A stretch of 64,000 nucleotides of DNA from an uncultured Prolixibacteraceae bacterium (GCA_913063265.1 CAJXZG010000004.1:1-64000), one strand, 5' to 3'; positions 26,285 through 39,038 are shown, numbered from the stretch's first letter. Numbers and translations: made by a program. Notes: generated by a model from the sequence alone, not told the origin.

Positions 26285-27783
26285 TGAGCCTGAGAACCAC
26301 TGCTGTCATATTATTGTTTACGGGTTCCGTTTTAAAAAGCAACGCCCAGTTTTCAGGAAATAATCTTGCTGAATACCAGTTTGGAAATATTCCCGGAGTT
26401 GAACCAAAGGATGTACATTCCATTTACGACCAGTTTAACCTTGAATATCGACTGAAAAATTTTAAAGTTTCTGGGCGTTTGGAGAACTTTTATTCCACTG
26501 ATACTGCAAGAACCCACTACACAAAAATTACCCAATATGCTTTATCCTATCAGAAAAAGGGATTAAATCTAAAAGCAGGCCATTTTTTTGAAACACTTGG
26601 GAAAGGACTACTTTTTAGGGGATATGAAATTAAAAATTCGATTTACGAAGACCAGATATACCGGGTAAAACAAGGTTTTTACCGCGATGCACGCGGAGTA
26701 TTTGGTAGCTATTCAAATAAATATTTTCAGATAAAAGCTTTATGGGGAGAGCCTTTAATAAACCAGTTGCCCATAAACGATCCCAACAACAGGTTGGATA
26801 TGGTATCTGCTGCTGAGGCTAATGTTACATTATTAAAACAAACTGCCGGTTTTATCTGGATGCAAAATGAAAATGAATTTGAAACAGCTAAATACCTTTC
26901 AGCTTATTTGGGAGGAAATTTATTTGATATAATAGATTATTACGGTGAGTTTGCATTTCGCACAAATGAAGATGAATACTCCAATGCTGCGGAACCAGAA
27001 CAAAGTTATGGAGCCTATTTTAATTTAAGTTATTCCAGTCCGGGATTTGGCGTGTCTTTTGAATTAAAAGACTATCAGAACTTGTTTATTGGTTCAGGAA
27101 TTTCTGATCCTCCTACACTTATTAAAGAACACATATACAAGTTGCTAAATCGCAGTACTCATGTTCCATATTTTTTTGATGAAAGTGGAATGCAGGTCGA
27201 GTTTTTTATTGCACCCAATGATGATCATTTAATCACAGTTAATCACTCTCGTTCAAAGAATGAAATCGGAGAAACGGGATATAAATCTTTTGAATATTTT
27301 GCCGACTGGCAGTTTACAACAAATACTGTAAATCAGTTTAAAATTTTTGCAGATTATTCGGGAGATGAGTTATTATTCGAAAACGCCCGTTATGCATCAG
27401 GAATTTATTATACAAGAACATTAAAACAAAACCTTTCATTTTCAATAGAAACTGAATTTCAGCAGATAGAAAGAACTTTTTCGGAAACAGAAAAAGTTCA
27501 GAATATATATACGGGATTAATCTTTAATTATTCCCCAAAATTTTCAGCTGCACTTATCTGGGAATTTACAAACGATCCCAATGCGGCTGATAATCCCGGA
27601 ACAGAAGAAATCGAGGACACTCAGCATTATCCCGGAATGAACCTGGCTTTTAAACCCAACCGTAAAAATACCATTCAGTTGTTTGCCGGTAAACGCCGAG
27701 GTGGTCCGGCTTGTACTTCAGGAATTTGTTACGAGGTACTTGATTTTAAAGGAATAGAATTACGATGGTCGTACAGATTTTAA
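26284..27783 (+). CDS. Outer-membrane beta-barrel protein, DUF6029-like
   Basis: A 499-residue exported protein; a short signal (residues 1-21, ending LKSNAQF) precedes about 20 amphipathic strands typical of a barrel, with aromatic ends and a C-terminal WSYRF, an outer-membrane signature. I place it near DUF6029 from segments such as HFFETLGKGLLFRGYE and GSYSNKYFQIKA; this is a resemblance only. An unusual RGGPACTSGICYEV (C-x5-C) close to the C-terminus carries the only cysteine pair I see. It is coupled with TlpA, so TlpA may oxidise or reduce this pair. Confidence 0.75.
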   Translation: MSLRTTAVILLFTGSVLKSNAQFSGNNLAEYQFGNIPGVEPKDVHSIYDQFNLEYRLKNFKVSGRLENFYSTDTARTHYTKITQYALSYQKKGLNLKAGHFFETLGKGLLFRGYEIKNSIYEDQIYRVKQGFYRDARGVFGSYSNKYFQIKALWGEPLINQLPINDPNNRLDMVSAAEANVTLLKQTAGFIWMQNENEFETAKYLSAYLGGNLFDIIDYYGEFAFRTNEDEYSNAAEPEQSYGAYFNLSYSSPGFGVSFELKDYQNLFIGSGISDPPTLIKEHIYKLLNRSTHVPYFFDESGMQVEFFIAPNDDHLITVNHSRSKNEIGETGYKSFEYFADWQFTTNTVNQFKIFADYSGDELLFENARYASGIYYTRTLKQNLSFSIETEFQQIERTFSETEKVQNIYTGLIFNYSPKFSAALIWEFTNDPNAADNPGTEEIEDTQHYPGMNLAFKPNRKNTIQLFAGKRRGGPACTSGICYEVLDFKGIELRWSYRF

Positions 27784-27802
27784 CACTTAAAACAAAATAA
27801 AA

Positions 27803-28588
27803 ATGAAACATTTATTTACGCTATTAATTGCTGCCGGTCTTTTACTGAATACAGCCTCAGCTCAAACTGTGGGTCAGCCGGCACCTGATTTTATGCTGAA
27901 AACCTTGTCGAATTCAGATTATACACTTTCCGCTAACAAAGGAAAAGTTATTTTAGTTTATTTGGTAGGTTACAGTTGCCCGCTGTGTATCGCTGCAGCA
28001 CCAACTGTGCAGAGCGATTTAATTAGTGCATTCTCGGGAAACAATAATTTTGAAGTGGTTATAATTGACACATGGAATGGAAGTGTAAGTTCTTTTAACA
28101 CTTTCAAAAACAGAACAATGTTAACCGGTATTTATCTGTTAATGGGTGGAGATGTTGCAACCAGCTGGACAACAACCTACGACCGTTTAGCAGTAGTGGA
28201 TGCAGAAGGGAAATTGGTATTTAAAGGAACTCGAGCTGCTCGTTCGGATATAAACGAAGCAAAAAGTGCAATTCAAACAGCCCTTCAAAATGTAAGTACT
28301 TCAGTTTTTGATTTGGAAGAAAATTCGGTTGTTTCACTGGGTCAGAATTATCCAAATCCGGCAATTGGAAAAACCAACATTGAATTTAGTATTGCAGCGT
28401 CAAATTTTGTTACCTTAAAAGTTACCAATCTGGCGGGTAAGGAAGTTGCAAGTTTAATAAATTCTGAATTACCGGCAGGAAAACATTTAGTACAATTCGA
28501 CACTGATAATTTACCTAATGGCATTTATTTTTATCGATTGGATGCAGGAAATAACTCCGCTACCAATAAAATGATTATAAACAAATAA
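27803..28588 (+). CDS. Redoxin-domain protein with T9SS type A sorting domain
   Basis: A 261-residue exported protein: signal (residues 1-20, ending TASAQ), a thioredoxin-like redoxin domain (about 22-160) with the active-site motif YSCPLCIAAAP (C-P-L-C), and a type A C-terminal domain (about 175-261, with LGQNYPNPAIGKTNIEF, LPNGIYFYRLD and the terminal KMIINK strand). The sorting domain sends the thioredoxin to the cell surface through T9SS, which is uncommon. The 19-base gap after the barrel gene suggests one operon: TlpA, barrel, surface redoxin. A matching DsbD or other electron donor is not in the window. Confidence 0.88.
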   Translation: MKHLFTLLIAAGLLLNTASAQTVGQPAPDFMLKTLSNSDYTLSANKGKVILVYLVGYSCPLCIAAAPTVQSDLISAFSGNNNFEVVIIDTWNGSVSSFNTFKNRTMLTGIYLLMGGDVATSWTTTYDRLAVVDAEGKLVFKGTRAARSDINEAKSAIQTALQNVSTSVFDLEENSVVSLGQNYPNPAIGKTNIEFSIAASNFVTLKVTNLAGKEVASLINSELPAGKHLVQFDTDNLPNGIYFYRLDAGNNSATNKMIINK

Positions 28589-28684
28589 AGCACATCAAAA
28601 GAAATAAAATATACTTAACAAGGTAAAGCAACGTTTAAGGTATTAAAAAAATAATTTACTTTTACCTCCCGAAATTTAAAGGGC

Positions 28685-30673
28685 ATGAACATTAGGTTTG
28701 TTTTACTTCTTTTACTTGTAATTATTTTAGGTGCTTGCGGATCGGCAAAATATGGCCGCGATGCTATGCTTTCGAAAGATATTGGTGAGTATTACAAAGC
28801 AATAGAAAAGCTTCGAAAAGCTACCCGTAAAGAAAAAGACAGGAACAAACGAATGCTCTATGCCTACGAAATCGCAGAGTGTTACAGATACATTTGCGAT
28901 TATGAAAGAGCTGAATTGTATTACAAAAATGCCATTAGAAGAGGTTATCCAGACAATATTGCACTATTGCATCATGCGGATATGTTGCGTGCAACCCAAC
29001 AATACGAGGAAGCAATTGAAACATACCGTACATTTCTTGATTCAGTCCCCGGGGATGAGCGTGGATTAGCCGGACTGGAGTCGATACAAAAAACACAGGA
29101 ATGGGTTGCTAATCCCACCCGGCATATTGTAAATCCGATTAAAGAAATTAATTCCATACAAAGCGATTTCTCACCGGTTTTTGTGGGTGGGCGCGACAAT
29201 GAAATCATATTTACTTCTTCCAGAAAATCGGTAACCGGGAAACGTGAAAGCGCTATTACCGGACAGGGATTTACAGATTTATTCAGAAGTACTTTTGGAG
29301 TACAAAAGCAAAAATGGGAAAAACCAAAATTGCTCGACGAAAATATGATAATTAATACTGAAGATGAAGAAGGCACTGCAACCCTTTCTTCAACAGGTGA
29401 ACAAATGATATTTACCCGTTGCAGATACGATAAGACACAACCTTTGGGTGCCGAATTATATTCTGCTTCTCAATCAAGGGGCTCTTTTTCAGACCCCATA
29501 AAAGTTAATATTGTGCGCGATAGTATTATAGCAGCACACCCTGCATTTAACGAATCAGAAACCGGTCTTTACTTTGTGTCAGACATGGAAGGTGGTTATG
29601 GGGGAAAGGATATTTGGTTTGCGGAAAAAAGTGGTGGCAGTTATGCCCAACCCGTCAATTTGGGCGAAGCAATTAATACTCCGGGTGATGAAATGTTCCC
29701 TTTTGTGCGCGATAACGGAGAACTTTATTTTGCCTCAAACTACCATATCGGCATGGGAGGTTTTGATATTTTTATTGCAACCAAAGACGAAGAAGAAAAC
29801 TGGCAGGTTGAAAATATGGGTTCTCCGATAAACTCTCCGGCCGACGATTTTGGAATTGCTTTTGTTCAGGATGAAAATAAAGGAATGTTTACCAGTAACC
29901 GAAAAGGTTCACGTGGTGATGATATTTATTCATTCCTTGTACCGCCAAAAGTTTATGAGGTATCGGGTGAAGTATTTAATAAAGAAACCAACAGTCGTAT
30001 TGACGGTGCAACCATAAGAATTATCGGTACAGATGGAACAAACCTTAAAATGCGTGCCCAGAACGGAAGATTTAAGCTAAAACTAAAACCTGAAACCGAG
30101 TACGTTTTTGCAGCCTATAAAGATGGTTTTCTTCGTGATAAAGCAGCAGCAAATACAATTGGTTTGGAAGACAGCAAAGAATTTGTTTTCGACCTATATC
30201 TAACTCCTACCGATGCACCAATCAAGGTTGAAAATATTAACTATGAATTTGCTAGTTTCGAATTACTTGAAGAATCTAAAAAAGCACTCGACACACTCTA
30301 CAATATATTAGTTTTCAATCCTACCATTACCATTGAATTAATGGCGCACACTGATTATATTGGAAGCGACCAGGCTAACTTCGAACTCTCACAGAAAAGG
30401 GCACAAAGTGTCGTTGATTACTTAATTGAAAAAGGAATAAGCCCGCAAAGATTAGTGGCAAAAGGTTATGGCGAAACCTGGCCAAAAGTGGTGACCCGTG
30501 CGTTGGCAAAACAACATGATTTTCTTAAGCGTAATGATGAATTAACTGAAGAGTTTATAAAGGAATTATCTCCAGAACAGCAGGAAATATGCAACGCTAT
30601 CAATCGGCGGACGGAGTTTAGGGTACTCTCAACAGATTTTATTGAAAAATTTGATGCTGAACCAGAAAAATAG
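28685..30673 (+). CDS. PorE-like OmpA family protein (TPR, propeller, CRD, OmpA)
   Basis: A 662-residue lipoprotein (signal LVIILGACGS, lipidated Cys near residue 18). Domains in order: TPR-like helices (about 20-130), a WD40-like PD40 beta-propeller (about 155-415, with repeated FTSSRK, FVSDMEGGYGGKDIW, ASNYHIGMGGFDIF units), a carboxypeptidase-regulatory-like domain (about 425-505) and an OmpA_C peptidoglycan-binding domain (about 520-660, HTDYIGSDQANFELSQKRAQ). This exact architecture is that of PorE, a T9SS component of Porphyromonas that anchors the complex to peptidoglycan. It is not proof: many paralogues share the layout. It lies 96 bases after the surface redoxin gene. Confidence 0.85.
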   Translation: MNIRFVLLLLLVIILGACGSAKYGRDAMLSKDIGEYYKAIEKLRKATRKEKDRNKRMLYAYEIAECYRYICDYERAELYYKNAIRRGYPDNIALLHHADMLRATQQYEEAIETYRTFLDSVPGDERGLAGLESIQKTQEWVANPTRHIVNPIKEINSIQSDFSPVFVGGRDNEIIFTSSRKSVTGKRESAITGQGFTDLFRSTFGVQKQKWEKPKLLDENMIINTEDEEGTATLSSTGEQMIFTRCRYDKTQPLGAELYSASQSRGSFSDPIKVNIVRDSIIAAHPAFNESETGLYFVSDMEGGYGGKDIWFAEKSGGSYAQPVNLGEAINTPGDEMFPFVRDNGELYFASNYHIGMGGFDIFIATKDEEENWQVENMGSPINSPADDFGIAFVQDENKGMFTSNRKGSRGDDIYSFLVPPKVYEVSGEVFNKETNSRIDGATIRIIGTDGTNLKMRAQNGRFKLKLKPETEYVFAAYKDGFLRDKAAANTIGLEDSKEFVFDLYLTPTDAPIKVENINYEFASFELLEESKKALDTLYNILVFNPTITIELMAHTDYIGSDQANFELSQKRAQSVVDYLIEKGISPQRLVAKGYGETWPKVVTRALAKQHDFLKRNDELTEEFIKELSPEQQEICNAINRRTEFRVLSTDFIEKFDAEPEK

Positions 30674-30703
30674 TTGGTTATTTTAAAGTCTCCTATTGAT
30701 AAA

Positions 30704-31153
30704 TTACCAGCTAAATTGTATGGTTGAGATATATTCAACAACCGGCGTAAAAGTATAGGCTAAAATAAATGACCAGATAAAAATTCCCGCGATTAAGTAA
30801 AACAGAAATTTTCGAATGTCTTTTATTAAAATAAATCCAAGCAATAAGGAATTAAACGGGCCCAGCAATCCGGTAGTAATTAAACCTAATCCCAAAGGTC
30901 CGTAGCGATTCGAAAATTTTAAAAACCTGCCTTTCTTTTTTTCAATTCTTTTTTCCCCATATTGTTTTAAAATCCAATTTTTAAATGAATCACCTGCAAA
31001 AAACAAAATCAGAACCGACGTAATTGACCCAAGAGCAGTAAATAAACCGTTATAAACCGGATGTATTCCAAGCAAAATACCGGCAGGAATTCCTTTCCAC
31101 ATCCCGGTTATCCCAGCGATATATACCACTAAAAATTTAGATAACAAATCCAT
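30704..31153 (-). CDS. Small multidrug-export-like membrane protein
   Basis: A 149-residue inner-membrane protein with about four membrane segments: near residues 3-30 (GITGMWKGIPAGILLG), 37-55, 85-110 (GLGLITTGLLGPFNSLLLGF) and 115-140. Charged loops lie between them. The two G-x3-P/L-G-P repeats are typical of the 'small multi-drug export' family (PF06695), a name based on homology that is not well tested; drugs need not be the substrate. It is convergent with porE. Confidence 0.65.
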   Translation of the reverse strand: MDLLSKFLVVYIAGITGMWKGIPAGILLGIHPVYNGLFTALGSITSVLILFFAGDSFKNWILKQYGEKRIEKKKGRFLKFSNRYGPLGLGLITTGLLGPFNSLLLGFILIKDIRKFLFYLIAGIFIWSFILAYTFTPVVEYISTIQFSW

Positions 31154-31458
31154 TTAAAATTAATCAAGATTTTTTGTGCTTTTAAATCATTGAAACAAAA
31201 ATCAAATTAATAGTTAAATATAGTTCTTTAATAAATGTCAATTATGTAATCACTATTTTTAATTTGTTTTATCAGCTTTTCAATATCAATAGTCAAAATC
31301 CTAAACAGTTCATTCTCTGTAATTAAAAACATCGCAACCTTGCTTAAGAACATCTTTTAATGTGTTTTTTGGGGATAACTTCTTTTAAAATATTTCGTAA
31401 ATTGAATACAACAATTGTTCACACTCCATATCACAGATCACTTTAAACAACCATAGCT
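31154..31458. other. 305-base intergenic region, possible gene remnant
   Basis: AT-rich upstream region of the V-ATPase operon. On the minus strand 31230-31370 reads KDVLKQGCDVFNYR followed by a stop, then a second frame, LFRILTIDIEKLIKQ, which may be a decayed gene. I cannot name it. Confidence 0.3.
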
Positions 31459-32076
31459 ATGGAAAATAAACTTCAGGAATTAACTCAAAAACTTTACAAG
31501 GTAGGAGTTGAAAAAGCAAAAAATGAAGCCGATACTATTCTTTCAGAAGCAAAGAAAAAAGCAGATGAAATTGTGCAAAATGCCAATAACGAAGCAAAAA
31601 AAATAATTAATCAGGCTAATTCAGACAGTGCGGATTTAAAACAGAAAACAGAAAAGGAGCTAATTCTTTCTTCAAAACAGCTAAAATCTACAATAAAAAA
31701 TCAGATTACTAACCTGATTACAAAAGATTTAATGTCTTCTGATATAAAAGAAAGCCTTAATGAAATCCGGTTTGTTCAATCACTCATCGAACTTGTGATA
31801 GAAAAATGGGATATCAATGATGCCCAAAGTACCGATTTACAAATTATACTTCCCAATGCAAAAAAGTCAGATTTTGACAGGTACATAAAATCAAAAACAA
31901 ACAAACTAATGGCTAAAGGACTGGATGTACATTTTGACGAAGAATTTAAATCGGGATTTAAAATTACACCAAAAGACAAAAGTTACATTATAAATTTCGC
32001 CCAGGAAGATTTCGAGAATTTTTTCAAAACCTACTTAAGAAAGCAAACTGCAAAATTACTTTACAAGGAAGAATAA
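31459..32076 (+). CDS. V-type ATP synthase subunit E
   Basis: A 205-residue peripheral-stalk subunit of the V/A-type ATPase. The first 110 residues are a strongly charged coiled coil (EKAKNEADTILSEAKKKADEIV, with heptad Ala), the rest a globular domain, as in VatE/AtpE. First gene of the operon E-DUF2764-A-B-D-I-K. The next gene begins at its stop codon (TAATG). Residue pattern more than strong identity supports it, but the context is decisive. Confidence 0.88.
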   Translation: MENKLQELTQKLYKVGVEKAKNEADTILSEAKKKADEIVQNANNEAKKIINQANSDSADLKQKTEKELILSSKQLKSTIKNQITNLITKDLMSSDIKESLNEIRFVQSLIELVIEKWDINDAQSTDLQIILPNAKKSDFDRYIKSKTNKLMAKGLDVHFDEEFKSGFKITPKDKSYIINFAQEDFENFFKTYLRKQTAKLLYKEE

Positions 32077-32906
32077 TGATAAAAAGAAACTATTACTACT
32101 TAATTGCAGGGTTTCCGGATATTCTTATTGATCAGAAAAAACTTCCCTTTCCCTTAATTAAGTTAAAACAAGAGCTCGAATACCACCTCCACCCTTCTGA
32201 CTTCAGATTGGTAGAGTATTTGTTTTTACCTTATGACAACAGTAATTTTTTGAACATTCTTCTTAAAAATAATGTAGATTTTAATCCACTTGGTAATTAC
32301 ACTGAAGATTTTTTTACATATGAAATAAAAGAGCCGGAACACCTTCCTGAATACATGAAAAAGTTTCTGGCAGCATATCGTGAGGAAAATCCACTTTTCC
32401 CCAATTTAAGTTTTGAAAATCAGCTTACATGGTTGTATTTCGACTTTATGCTCGAACAAAAAAATAAATTCCTGAATGAAATATTTACAGCTTTTCGCAA
32501 CATCAAAAACATATTTGCAATTTACAATTCTCGGGAATTTGGATTTAATATTGAGAATCAAATGATTGGCAATTACGAGTTAACCGAAGCTGCAAAAAGA
32601 ACAAGTGCTAAAGATTTTGGACTGGCCGGTGAAATAAGTCATATTGAAGAAATAATTGGGATTCATGAAAACAAAGATATTCTTGAACAAGAGATTTCAA
32701 TCGACTTGCTGAAATGGAAATATATGGATGAGCTGAACACGTTCAATTATTTCACTATAGAAAAAATATTAGCTTATGTTATTGAATTTATGATAGTTGA
32801 TCGCTGGATGAACCTTAAAACTGATGAAAGCAGAAAGGTTTTCAAACAAGTACTTTACGATTTAGAAACCAGTGTAGAATTTTCAAAAGATTTTAATATC
32901 AGATGA
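32076..32906 (+). CDS. DUF2764 family protein, V-ATPase operon
   Basis: A 276-residue soluble protein of the DUF2764 family, always found between E and A in Bacteroidota, chlamydial and spirochaetal V-ATPase operons. It starts with YYYLIAGFPDILIDQ and contains acidic, helical segments, with LTWLYFDFMLEQ and NEIFTAFRNIKNIF characteristic. The operon has no C/d subunit, so this may occupy the central-stalk-to-rotor position; that is inference. It ends with an ATGA overlap to VatA. Confidence 0.88.
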   Translation: MIKRNYYYLIAGFPDILIDQKKLPFPLIKLKQELEYHLHPSDFRLVEYLFLPYDNSNFLNILLKNNVDFNPLGNYTEDFFTYEIKEPEHLPEYMKKFLAAYREENPLFPNLSFENQLTWLYFDFMLEQKNKFLNEIFTAFRNIKNIFAIYNSREFGFNIENQMIGNYELTEAAKRTSAKDFGLAGEISHIEEIIGIHENKDILEQEISIDLLKWKYMDELNTFNYFTIEKILAYVIEFMIVDRWMNLKTDESRKVFKQVLYDLETSVEFSKDFNIR

Positions 32907-34669
32907 AGAAAACAGTAACCAATACTAAAGGAAAAATTGCCGGAATAATATCCAACTTAGTAATTGTTGAAGTAGATGGTCCGGTTTCGCAAAACGAGAT
33001 TTGTTATATCAGCCTTACAGGTATTAATTTAATGGCTGAGGTTATTAAAGTTTTTGAGAAAAAAGTTTTTGTACAGGTGTTTGAAAGTACGCGCGGACTA
33101 AAGGTTGGTCAGGAAGTGGAATTTACCGGTGCCATGCTTGAAGTTACCCTTGGCCCCGGAATTCTGTCACGAAATTACGATGGGCTGCAACATGATCTTG
33201 ATAAAATGGATGGTGTTTTTCTTAAACGTGGAGACTATACACAGGCTTTGAATTTTGAAAAACTTTGGGACTACAAACCTATTGCAAAGGCAGGTGATAC
33301 TGTTTATGCGGGTGATTGGATTGGCGAGGTAACAGAAAATGTAATGCCTCATAAAATTATGGTTCCCTTTAAATTAAGCGATAAGTACACAGTTAAAAGT
33401 GTGGTTAAGGCAGGTAAATACGATGTAAATAAAATGGTCGCAATCCTGACAGATAAAAAAAATAAAGATATTGAGGTTAGTATGATTCAAACCTGGCCTG
33501 TTAAAGTGCCGATTAAAAATTATAAAAACAAACCACGCCCTTTTAAATTACTGGAAACCGGAGTTAGGACTATTGACACTTTAAATCCGATTGTTGAAGG
33601 TGGCACAGGCTTTATTCCCGGTCCTTTTGGTAGTGGTAAAACAGTACTTCAGCATGCCATTTCTAAACAAGCTGAAGCTGACATCGTAATTGTTGCGGCA
33701 TGCGGCGAACGTGCCAATGAAGTGGTTGAAATATTTACAGAATTTCCTGAAATTGATGATCCACGCACAGGAAGAAAACTAATGGAGCGCACAACAATTA
33801 TAGCCAATACCTCAAATATGCCTGTTGCGGCAAGAGAAGCATCGGTTTACACTGCTATGACCATTGCAGAATATTATCGTTCTATGGGTTTAAAGGTTCT
33901 ACTCCTGGCCGACTCTACTTCGCGCTGGGCACAGGCTTTACGTGAAATGTCAAACCGAATGGAGGAACTTCCGGGGCAAGATGCTTTCCCCATGGATTTA
34001 CCGGCTATAATTTCAAATTTTTATTCACGCGCAGGATTTACGTATCTCAATAATGGCGAAACAGGTTCGATAACTTTTATCGGAACAGTATCACCTGCAG
34101 GAGGAAACCTCAAAGAGCCTGTTACCGAATCGACCAAAAAAGCAGCCAGGTGTTTTTATGCACTTTCACAACAGCGTGCCGACAGCAAAAGATACCCCGC
34201 CATTGATCCAATTGACAGCTATTCAAAATACCTTGAATATCCGGAGTTGCAGGATTATCTAAGGGAAAATATCAGCAAAGATTGGATCGATAAGGTTTTA
34301 ACAGCAAAAAACTACTTGTTAAGAGGGAAAGAGGCATCTGAGCAAATTAATATTTTAGGCGATGACGGAGTTCCCATTGATTACCACCTAAGATTCTGGC
34401 GTGGCGAAGTTATTGACTTTGTAATATTGCAACAAGATGCATTTGATGATATTGATAAACAAACCACTCTGGAACGCCAAAAATTTTTACTAGAAAAAGT
34501 ATTAGACATTTGTGAAACTGAGTTTCAGTTTGAATCATTTGATGAAGTCAATCCCTATTTCAAAAGAGTAATCAACAACCTTAAACAAATGAATTACTCT
34601 GAGTTCAAATCTGAAAAGTTCAACAACTATCTTACCGAATTAACAAGTATTATCGACGAAAGGAAATAA
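32903..34669 (+). CDS. V-type ATP synthase subunit A (catalytic)
   Basis: A 588-residue catalytic subunit. Walker A is GPFGSGKT near residue 240, with the V/A-type non-homologous region before it. The catalytic Glu is in CGERANEV, and DSTSRWAQALREMSNRMEE follows. Subunit A3B3 hydrolyses ATP to drive rotation in the soluble head. Length and motifs are full and intact. Its start overlaps the DUF2764 stop by four bases. Confidence 0.97.
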   Translation: MKKTVTNTKGKIAGIISNLVIVEVDGPVSQNEICYISLTGINLMAEVIKVFEKKVFVQVFESTRGLKVGQEVEFTGAMLEVTLGPGILSRNYDGLQHDLDKMDGVFLKRGDYTQALNFEKLWDYKPIAKAGDTVYAGDWIGEVTENVMPHKIMVPFKLSDKYTVKSVVKAGKYDVNKMVAILTDKKNKDIEVSMIQTWPVKVPIKNYKNKPRPFKLLETGVRTIDTLNPIVEGGTGFIPGPFGSGKTVLQHAISKQAEADIVIVAACGERANEVVEIFTEFPEIDDPRTGRKLMERTTIIANTSNMPVAAREASVYTAMTIAEYYRSMGLKVLLLADSTSRWAQALREMSNRMEELPGQDAFPMDLPAIISNFYSRAGFTYLNNGETGSITFIGTVSPAGGNLKEPVTESTKKAARCFYALSQQRADSKRYPAIDPIDSYSKYLEYPELQDYLRENISKDWIDKVLTAKNYLLRGKEASEQINILGDDGVPIDYHLRFWRGEVIDFVILQQDAFDDIDKQTTLERQKFLLEKVLDICETEFQFESFDEVNPYFKRVINNLKQMNYSEFKSEKFNNYLTELTSIIDERK

Positions 34670-34671
34670 AT

Positions 34672-35994
34672 ATGGAAACGAAAGCATTTCAAAAAATATA
34701 TACAAAGATTATTCAAATTACCAAGGCTACATGTTCTTTGAGAGCGACCGGAATCGGTTATGAAGAATTAGCCATTATCAACGGACGTCTTGCACAGGTT
34801 GTTAAAATAATTGGTGATTTGGTTACTTTGCAGGTATTTGGCGGTACTGAAGGAATACCAACAAATGCTGAAGTTGTATTTATGGGAAAACCTCCGGTGC
34901 TTTCTGTCAGCGACGATTTAGCCGGAAGATTTTTTAATGCCTTTGGAAATCCGATAGATGGTGGTCCTTCTGTTGATGGTGAGGAACGGGAAATTGGCGG
35001 ACCTTCCGTAAATCCTGTTCGCAGAAAGCAACCTTCTGAATTAATTGCAACCGGTATTGCCGGTATCGACCTGAATAACACCATTGTAACTGGACAGAAA
35101 ATTCCTTTTTTTGCAGATCCCGATCAGCCATTTAATCAGGTGATGGCAATGGTTGCCATGCGGGCGAAAGCAGACAAAATCATATTGGGAGGGATGGGCT
35201 TAACCAACGATGACTACCTGTTTTATAAAAGTATTTTTGAAAATGCCGGAGCGTTGGATCGAATTATTTCTTTTGTAAACACTACCGAAGATCCGCCTGT
35301 CGAACGTTTATTGGTGCCTGATATGGCATTGACTGCAGCTGAATATTTTGCTGTTGACAAACAACAAAGTGTTCTGGTTCTTTTAACCGATATGACACTT
35401 TACGCTGATGCACTAAGTATTGTATCCAATCGCATGGATCAGATTCCTTCAAAAGACAGCATGCCGGGATCTCTTTATTCTGATTTGGCAAAAATCTATG
35501 AAAAAGCTGTACAATTCCCAGATGGAGGTTCTATTACAATTATTGCGGTTACAACTTTATCAGGGGGTGATATTACCCATGCTATTCCGGATAACACCGG
35601 ATATATTACTGAGGGCCAGTTATTTCTTCGCAAAGACTCTGACATTGGAAAAGTAGTTGTTGATCCATTCCGGAGCCTGTCGCGCTTAAAACAACTAGTC
35701 ATTGGTAAAAAAACAAGAAAAGACCATCCCCAGGTGATGAACACCGCAATTCGCCTTTTTGCAGATGCAGCACAAGCAAAAACAAAACTTGAAAATGGTT
35801 TTGACCTCACCGATTATGATGAAAGAACACTCAAATTTGGAAAAGAATATTCTGACAAACTTTTGGCAATCGATGTAAACGTGGATATAGATAACATGCT
35901 TAAAACTGCATGGAGATTATTTGCTAAACATTTTACACGGGCAGAAGTGGCAATACGAAGTGAATTTATGGAGCAATACTGGAAAGGGGAATAA
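34672..35994 (+). CDS. V-type ATP synthase subunit B
   Basis: A 440-residue non-catalytic head subunit paired with A. It lacks a Walker A (the corresponding loop is IPFFADPDQPFN), as usual in B, and contains the typical IDGGPSVDGEEREIGG, TTEDPPVERLLVPDMALTAAEYFA and RMDQIPSKDSMPGSLYSDLAKIYEKA. Two bases separate it from A. Confidence 0.97.
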   Translation: METKAFQKIYTKIIQITKATCSLRATGIGYEELAIINGRLAQVVKIIGDLVTLQVFGGTEGIPTNAEVVFMGKPPVLSVSDDLAGRFFNAFGNPIDGGPSVDGEEREIGGPSVNPVRRKQPSELIATGIAGIDLNNTIVTGQKIPFFADPDQPFNQVMAMVAMRAKADKIILGGMGLTNDDYLFYKSIFENAGALDRIISFVNTTEDPPVERLLVPDMALTAAEYFAVDKQQSVLVLLTDMTLYADALSIVSNRMDQIPSKDSMPGSLYSDLAKIYEKAVQFPDGGSITIIAVTTLSGGDITHAIPDNTGYITEGQLFLRKDSDIGKVVVDPFRSLSRLKQLVIGKKTRKDHPQVMNTAIRLFADAAQAKTKLENGFDLTDYDERTLKFGKEYSDKLLAIDVNVDIDNMLKTAWRLFAKHFTRAEVAIRSEFMEQYWKGE

Positions 35995-36028
35995 CAAAAA
36001 ATAAACAAACTGGTCAGAAACAAGTTAA

Positions 36029-36621
36029 ATGAAATTTCAATATAACAAAACAGCACTTCAGGATTTGGATAAACAATTAAAAATCCGGGTTAGGGCACTG
36101 CCTACAATAAAAAATAAAGAGGCAGCTCTACGATTAGAAGTGAAAAGGGCAAAAAATGAAGCGCTTGAATTTGAAAAAAGACTCAATCAACAAATTACAG
36201 AATATGAAAAATTTGTAAGGATTTGGGGTGAATTTGACAACTCTCTTTTATCGATCAAAGAACTCGAACTTGATACTAAAAAAATAGCAGGAGTAAAAGT
36301 ACCGGTCTTAAAAAATATTGATTTTGAAATTAAAGAATTTAGCTTGTTTAATAATCCACAATGGTTTTTAAAAGGAATTAAGATTTTAAAAGAGCTGACA
36401 ACAATTACCATTGAACGTGATATTTTTTTTAGAAAGAGTGAATTACTCTTTTTAGCTCGAAAAAAAACAACACAAAAAGTGAATCTGTATGAGAAGGTAC
36501 AGATACCTGGTTATGAAGATGCAATACTAAAAATAAAACGTTTTCTGGAGGATGAAGAAAACTTATCAAAATCGTCGCAGAAAATTGTTAAAAACCGTCA
36601 GCAACAGCAAGAGGAAGTAGT

Positions 36622-36625
<4 letters not shown>
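36029..36625 (+). CDS. V-type ATP synthase subunit D
   Basis: A 198-residue central-shaft subunit, a long coiled coil at both ends that turns inside A3B3. Begins KFQYNKTALQDLDKQLKIRVRALPTIKNKEAALRL, family-typical for VatD, and ends with helical DEENLSKSSQKIVKNRQQ. A four-base ATGA overlap links it to the next gene. Confidence 0.93.

Positions 36626-39038
<2,413 letters not shown>

Noticed and set aside
31230-31370. Possible minus-strand gene upstream of the V-ATPase operon
   Set aside because: Stops break the frame after short stretches; at most a remnant, no family match.
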